Origin: Larus michahellis
Lineage: Eukaryota > Chordata > Aves > Charadriiformes > Laridae
NCBI RefSeq assembly: GCF_964199755.1
Contig: NW_027435902.1
Location: 310,001 to 374,000 of the forward strand
Reading direction: 5' to 3'
DNA length: 64,000 nt
This document shows positions 58,101 to 64,000 of the stretch, one piece after another. Numbering within the stretch: the stretch's first letter is position 1; every line of letters begins with the position of its first letter. A program made the position numbers and the translations under genes. Under the pieces are notes generated by a model. The model searched no databases and was not told where the DNA came from. It saw only the letters and a list, made by a program, of their open reading frames with translations.

Positions 58101-61100
58101 TTCGGGCTGTGTTCGACTGGGCTACTGGAAACACCTCAGCTCGCCTCCCGGGACACCTCCGTAAGTCTCCTGGCCTGGCTCCGCATGGATCCTAGGGCAC
58201 ACTCAACTCAGCTCCCTGCACCAACTCAACATGCTACCTTCTGTCCCCGCACCTCCCGTGTTTGAACCGCCTCAGCTTGGCTCCTTGGGCCAGCACAACT
58301 TGGTTCCTGGTGGCAGCTCAGCTCGCATTCTGAGGCAGTGAAGCTCAACTTTTGGGACGTCTGCACTCGGTTCCTGGGACACACGCTCTCAGCCCCTGGG
58401 GCTCGCTGCACACGGCATGTGGGGCATCTCGGTCCATCTCCTGAGCTGACTCTGTTCGGACCTCGGCGTAGCCTTGCCTTGTCTTTTGGCACAAAGTCAG
58501 ATGGGCTCCTGTGGCCAGCTCTGCCCAACTCCTTGGCTGGTTCATCGCAGCTCCTGGGATGCCGGGTGGAGGCTCCTACGCTGGCTCCGCAGGGTTCCTA
58601 GGGCCAGCTCCGCTCCTTGCGCTATCTCAGCCTGCTTCCTCATGCGGTCCCAGCTCGCCTCCTTGGTCCACCGCTGCTCTGCACCTGGGGCCGCATCAGC
58701 TTGGCTCTTCTGACGGACTCGTCTGAATGTTTGTATCCAGCGCAGCTCGGCGTTCGGGCTGTGTTCGACTGGGCTACTGGGAACACCTCAGCTCACCTCC
58801 AGAAGTCTCCTGGCCTGGTTCCGCATGGATGCTAGGGCACACTCAACTCAGCTCCCTGCACCAAATCAACATGCCTCCTTCTCTCCCCGCACCTCCCGTG
58901 TTTGAACCGCCTCAGCTTGGCTCCTTGGCCTGCTCAACTTAGCTCCTGGTGGCAGCTCAGCTCGCATTCTGAGGCCAGCGAAGCTCCACTTTTGGGGACG
59001 CCTCCACTCGGTTCCTGGGACACACACGCTCAGCTCCTGGGGCTCACTGCACACGGCATGTGGGGCATCTCGGACCAACTCCTCAGCTGACTCCGTTCAG
59101 ACCTCGGCATAGCCTTGCCTTGTCTTTTGGCGCAAAGTCAGATGGGCTCCTGTGGCCAGCTCTGTCCAACTCCTTGGCCGGTTCATCGCAGCTCCTGGGA
59201 TGCCGGGTGGAGGCTCCTACGCTGGCTCCGCAGGGTTCCTAGGGCCAGCTCCGCTCCTTGCGCTATCTCAGCCTGCTTCCTCATGCGGTCCCAGCTCGCC
59301 TCCTTGGTCCACCGCTGCTCTGCACCTGGGGCCGCATCAGCTTGGCTCTTGTGACGGACTCGTCTGAATGTTTGTATCCAGCGCAGCTCGGCGTTCGGGC
59401 TGTGTTCGACTGGGCTACTGGGAACACCTCAGCTCGCCTCCTGGGATACCTCCAGAAGGCTCCTGGCCTGGCTCTGCATCGATCCTACGGCACTCTCAAC
59501 TCAGCTCCCTGCACCAACTCAACATGCCTCTTTCTGTCCCCGCACATCCCCTGTTTGAACCGCCTCAGCTTGGCTCCTTGGGCCAACTCAACTTGGCTCC
59601 CGGTGGCAGCTCAGCTCGCATTCTGAGGCCAGCGAAGCTCCACTTTTGGGGACGCCTCCACTCGGTTCCTGGGACACACGCGCTCGGCTCCTGGGGCTCA
59701 CTGCACACGGCATGTGGGGCATCTCGGACCAACTCCTCAGCTGACTCTGTTCAGACCTCGGCATAGCCTTGCCTTGTCTTTTGGCGCAAAGTTAGATGGG
59801 CTCCTGTGGCCAGCTCTGCCCAACTCCTTGGCCAGTTCATCGTAGCTCCAGGGATGCCAGGTGGAGGCTCCTACGCTGGCTCCGCAGGGTTCCTAGGGCC
59901 AGCTCCGCTCCTTGCGCTATCTCAGCCTGCTTCCTCGTACAATCTGAGCTCGCCTCCTTGGTCCACCGCTGCTCTGCACCTGGGGCCACATCAGCTTGGC
60001 TCTTGTGACGGACTCGCCTGAATGAATGTATCCAGCGCAGCTCGGCGTTCGGGCTGTGTTCGACTGGGCTACTGGGAACACCTCAGCTCGCCTCCTGGGA
60101 CACCTTCAGAAGTCTCCTGGCCTGGCTCAGCATGGATCCTAGGGCACACTCAACTCAGCTCCCTGCACCAACTCAACATGCCTCTTTCTGTCCCCACACC
60201 TCCCATGTTTCAACCGCCTCAGCTTGGCTCCTTGGCCCGCTCAACTTGGCTCCCGGTGGCAGCTCAGCTCGCATTCTTAGGCCAGCGAAGCTCCACTTTT
60301 GGGGACGCCTCCACTCGGTTACTGGGACATACGCTCTCGGCTCCAGGGGCTTGCAGCACCCAGCATGTGGGGCATCTTGGACCAACTCCTGAGCTGACTC
60401 CGCTCACACCTCGGCGCAGCTGTGCCTTGACTTTTGGCGCAAAGTTAGAAGGGCTCCTGTGGCCAGCTCTGCCCAACTCCTTGGCCGGCACATCGCAGCT
60501 CCAGGGATGCCTGGTGGAGGCTCCTACGCTGGCTCCGCAGGGTTCCTAGGGCCAGCTCCGCTCCTTGCTCTATCTCAGCCTGCTTCCTCGTACAATCTGA
60601 GCTCGCCTCCTTGGTCCAGCGCTGCTCTGCACCTGGGGCCGCATCAGCTTGGCTCTTGTGACGGACTCCTCTGAATGTTTGTACCCAGCGCAGCTCGGCG
60701 TTCGGGCTGTGTTCGACTGGGCTACTGGGAACACCTCAGCTCACCTCCAGAAGTCTCCTGGCCTGGCTCAGCATGGATCCTAGGGCACACTCAACTCAGC
60801 TCCCTGCACCAAATCAACATGCCTCCTTCTGTCCCCGCACGTCCCCTGTTTGAACCGCCTCAGCTTGGCTCCTTGGCCCGCTCAACTTGGCTCCCGGTGG
60901 CAGCTCAGCTCGCATTCTTAGGCCAGCGAAGCTCCACTTTTGGGGACGCCTCCACTCGGTTCCTGGGACACACACGCTCGGCTCCTGGGGCTCGCTGCGC
61001 CCAGCATGTGGGGCATCTCGGACCAACTCCTCAGCTGACTCCATTCGGACCTCGGCGTAGCCTTGCCTTCTCTTTTGGCGCAAAGTCAGATGGGCTCCTT

Positions 61101-64000
61101 TGGCCAGCTCTGCCCAACTCCTTGGCCGGCACATCACAGCTCCTGGGATGCCTGGTGGAGGCTCCTACGCTGGCTCCGCAGGGTTCCTAAGGCCAGCTCC
61201 GCTCCTTGCGCAACCTCAGCCTGGTTCCTCATGCGGTCCCAGCTCGCCTCCTTCGTCCAGCGCTGATCTGCACCTGGGGCCACATCAGCTTGGCTCTTGT
61301 GACGGACTCCTCTGAATATTTGTATCCAGCGCAGCTCGGCGTTCGGGCTGTGTTCGACTGGGGTACTGGAAGCACCTCAGCTCGCCTCCTGGGATACCTC
61401 CAGAAGGCTCCTGGCCCGGCTCTGCATGGATCCTAGGGCACACTCAACTCAGCTCCCTGCACCAACTCAACATGCCTCCTTCTGTCCCGGCACCTCCCAT
61501 GTTTGAACCGCCTCAACTTGGCTCCTTGGGCCAAACCACCTTGACTCCAGGTGGCAGCTCAGCTCAGATCCTGAGGCCAGTGAAGCTCCACTTTTGGGGA
61601 CGCCTCCACTCGGTTACTTGGACATACGCTCTCGGCTTCAGGGGCTTGCTGCAACCAGCCTGTGGGGCATCTTGGACCAACTCCTGAGCTGACTCCGCTC
61701 ACACCTCGGCGTACCCTTGCCTTGTCTTTTGGCGCAAAGTCAGATGGGCTCCTGTGGCCAGCTCTGCCCAACTCCTTGGCCGGTTCATCGCAGCTCCAGG
61801 GATGCCGGGTGGAGGCTCCTACGCTGGCTCCGCAGGGTTCCTAGGGCCAGCTCCGCTCCTTGCGCAATCTCAGCCTGGTTCCTCATGCGGTCCCAGCTCG
61901 CCTCCTTGGTCCACCGCTGCTCTGCACCTGGGGCCGCATCAGCTTGGCTCTTGTGACGGACTCGTCTGAATGTTTGTATCCATCGCAGCTCGGCGTTTGG
62001 GCTGTGTTCGACTCGGCTACTGGGAACACCTCAGCTCACCTCCAGAAGTCTCCTGGCCTGGCTCCGCATGGATACTGGGGCACACTCAACTCAGCTCCCT
62101 GCACCAACTCAACATGCCTCCTTCTGTCCCCGCACCTCCCCTGTTTGAACCGCCTCAGCTTGGCTCCTTGGGCCAACTCGACTCCTGGTGGCAGCTCAGC
62201 TCGCATTCTGAGGCCAGCGAAGCTCGACTTTTGGGACACCTCCACTCTGTTTCTGGGACACACGCGCTCGGCTCCTGGGGCTCGCTGCGCCCAGCATGTG
62301 GGGCATCTTGGACCAACTCCTGAGCTGACTCTGCTGGGACCTCAGCGCAGCCTTCTTTGAACCGCCTCGGTTTGACTGCTTGCACCAAGTCACCTTGACT
62401 CCTGCTGGCAGCTCAGCTCGCATTCTGAGGCCAGCGAAGCTCCACTTTTGGGGACGCCTCCACTCGGTTCCTGGGACACACGCGCTCGGCTCCTGGGGCT
62501 CACTGCACACGGCATGTGGGGCATCTCGGACCAATTCCTCAGCTGACTCCGTTCAGACCTCGGCATAGCCTTGCCTTGTCTTTTGGTGCAAAGTCAGATG
62601 GGCTCCTTTGGCCAGCTCTGCCCAACTCCTTGGCTGGTTCATCGCAGCTCCTGGGATGGCTGGTGGAGGCTCCTACGCTGGCTCCGCAGGGTTCCTATAC
62701 AGCTCCACTCCTTGCGCTATCTCAGCCTGGTTCCTCATGCGGTCCCAGCTCGCCTCCTTGGTCCAGCGCTGCTCTGCACCTGGGGCCACATCAGCTTGGC
62801 TCTTGTGACGGACTCACCTGAATGAATGTATCCAGCTCAGCTCGGCGTTCGGGCTGTGTTCGACTGGGCTACTGGAAACACCTCAGCTCGCCTCCCGGGA
62901 CACCTCCGTAAGTCTCCTGGCCTGGCTCCGCATGGATCCTAGGGCACACTCAACTCAGCTCCCTGCACCAACTCAACATGCTACCTTCTGTCCCCGCACC
63001 TCCCGTGTTTGAACCGCCTCAGCTTGGCTCCTTGGGCCAGCACAACTTGGTTCCTGGTGGCAGCTCAGCTCGCATTCTGAGGCAGTGAAGCTCAACTTTT
63101 GGGACGTCTGCACTCGGTTCCTGGGACACACGCTCTCAGCCCCTGGGGCTCGCTGCACACGGCATGTGGGGCATCTCGGTCCATCTCCTGAGCTGACTCT
63201 GTTCGGACCTCGGCGTAGCCTTGCCTTGTCTTTTGGCACAAAGTCAGATGGGCTCCTGTGGCCAGCTCTGCCCAACTCCTTGGCTGGTTCATCGCAGCTC
63301 CTGGGATGCCGGGTGGAGGCTCCTACGCTGGCTCCGCAGGGTTCCTAGGGCCAGCTCCGCTCCTTGCGCTATCTCAGCCTGCTTCCTCATGCGGTCCCAG
63401 CTCGCCTCCTTGGTCCACCGCTGCTCTGCACCTGGGGCCGCATCAGCTTGGCTCTTCTGACGGACTCGTCTGAATGTTTGTATCCAGCGCAGCTCGGCGT
63501 TCGGGCTGTGTTCGACTGGGCTACTGGGAACACCTCAGCTCACCTCCAGAAGTCTCCTGGCCTGGTTCCGCATGGATGCTAGGGCACACTCAACTCAGCT
63601 CCCTGCACCAAATCAACATGCCTCCTTCTCTCCCCGCACCTCCCGTGTTTGAACCGCCTCAGCTTGGCTCCTTGGCCTGCTCAACTTAGCTCCTGGTGGC
63701 AGCTCAGCTCGCATTCTGAGGCCAGCGAAGCTCCACTTTTGGGGACGCCTCCACTCGGTTCCTGGGACACACACGCTCAGCTCCTGGGGCTCACTGCACA
63801 CGGCATGTGGGGCATCTCGGACCAACTCCTCAGCTGACTCCGTTCAGACCTCGGCATAGCCTTGCCTTGTCTTTTGGCGCAAAGTCAGATGGGCTCCTGT
63901 GGCCAGCTCTGTCCAACTCCTTGGCCGGTTCATCGCAGCTCCTGGGATGCCGGGTGGAGGCTCCTACGCTGGCTCCGCAGGGTTCCTAGGGCCAGCTCCG
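55200..64000 (+). repeat. Higher-order repeat of 4747 bp (about 1.9 copies, cut by window end)
   Basis: Units at 55275, 55928, 56316, 57824 and 59115 recur at 60022, 60675, 61063, 62571 and 63862, each exactly 4747 bp later. Spacings within the period, starting from 55022, are 653, 641, 654, 854, 650, 641 and 654. By eye only three substitutions were noticed across the roughly 4 kb that can be compared: 55613 versus 60360, 56674 versus 61421, and 57839 versus 62586. That implies a very recent duplication. The second copy is cut by the window end. Confidence 0.9.

Larger units (their letters stand above)
29700..64000 (+). repeat. Satellite array, about 653-bp basic unit with higher-order structure
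   Basis: At least 34 kb of tandem repeat, continuing past the window. A landmark (TTGCCTTGTCTTTTGGCGCA and close variants) occurs 47 times, at about 29982, 30635, 31485, 32354, 33007, 33859, 34512, 35366, 36019, 36672, 37543, 38196, 39048, 39701, 40555, 41409, 42061, 42714, 43788, 44443, 45096, 45948, 46600, 47253, 48327, 48982, 49635, 50487, 51139, 51792, 52866, 53518, 54170, 55022, 55675, 56316, 56970, 57824, 58474, 59115, 59769, 60422, 61063, 61717, 62571, 63221 and 63862. Spacings fall into classes 641-655, 850-854, 869-871 and 1074 bp. The wording is CT-rich and CpG-containing on the plus strand (TCAGCTC, GGCTCCTGGG). Many units carry GGATCC. I do not recognise the family; it lacks the A/T-tract periodicity described for chicken W-chromosome repeats. 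It is non-coding despite open frames up to 175 codons. Confidence 0.95.

Noticed and set aside
29927-63989. Dozens of open reading frames of 60-178 codons on both strands of the satellite
   Set aside because: They recur with the repeat unit, exist simultaneously on both strands, and overlap in different frames. They have no recognisable domain; their openness follows from CT-rich, stop-poor composition.
30000-64000. CENP-B box in the satellite (TTCG....A..CGGG)
   Set aside because: The closest match seen, in ATTCGGACCTCGGCG, lacks the required A and the CGGG end. No unit inspected carries the full motif.
30000-64000. CRISPR array
   Set aside because: The units are hundreds of bases long without short identical repeats separated by unique spacers, and the context is a vertebrate genome.
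1-64000. tRNA or rRNA genes
   Set aside because: No cloverleaf with A and B box spacing or rRNA-like sequence was recognised by reading. A covariance-model scan was not possible here.

Overview
The window looks like bird genomic DNA. Several truncated CR1 LINEs are present, some ending in the CR1 3' tail made of the 8-mer ATTCTATG. There are avian-type endogenous retrovirus LTRs (ERVK-like and ERVL-like), an intronless olfactory receptor reading frame, and intron-split NACHT/LRR exons. No bacterial-style gene density, operon or ribosome-binding layout is seen. The species cannot be fixed from the sequence alone.

Layout. 1-3.4 kb: CR1 fragments, two of them interrupted or bordered by solo LTRs. 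3.6-9.3 kb: a minus-strand NLRP-type NLR pseudogene, with one NACHT exon (9313-7576) carrying several stops and frameshifts, followed by LRR exons at 6028-5858, 4680-4510 and 3763-3636. Two of the LRR exons are exactly 171 bp with their splice sites kept. 9.3-12.1 kb: non-coding, with a GC-rich tract. 12.15-12.54 kb: a 43-bp minisatellite. 13-20.2 kb: a graveyard of LTR and CR1 pieces, including a CR1 endonuclease region at 14.6-15.5 kb. 23.86-24.93 kb: one olfactory receptor gene, the only plausible intact protein-coding gene here. 25.6-27.15 kb: a minus-strand CR1. 27.46-29.7 kb: a decayed ERVL-like provirus with a 5' LTR, a probable primer-binding site, a gag-like remnant and a 3' LTR remnant.

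29.7-64.0 kb, more than half of the window, is a tandem satellite array that runs off the right edge. I counted 47 copies of one landmark sequence in it. The basic unit is about 653 bp. A module of about 217 bp inside it occurs once, twice or three times, giving unit classes of about 653 (or 641), 852-871 and 1074 bp. Units are grouped into three different higher-order repeats (HORs): 5189 bp (7 units), 4539 bp (6 units, about three copies) and 4747 bp (7 units, about 1.9 copies, reaching the window end). The left edge, beside the ERV, is the most diverged part. I do not recognise this satellite family. It is the most unusual thing in the window.

The genes do not form a pathway. The closeness of an NLRP-type gene and an OR6/OR11-like receptor resembles the known linkage of mammalian NLRP3 to an olfactory receptor cluster. 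The rest of the window is shaped by retroelements and satellite amplification.
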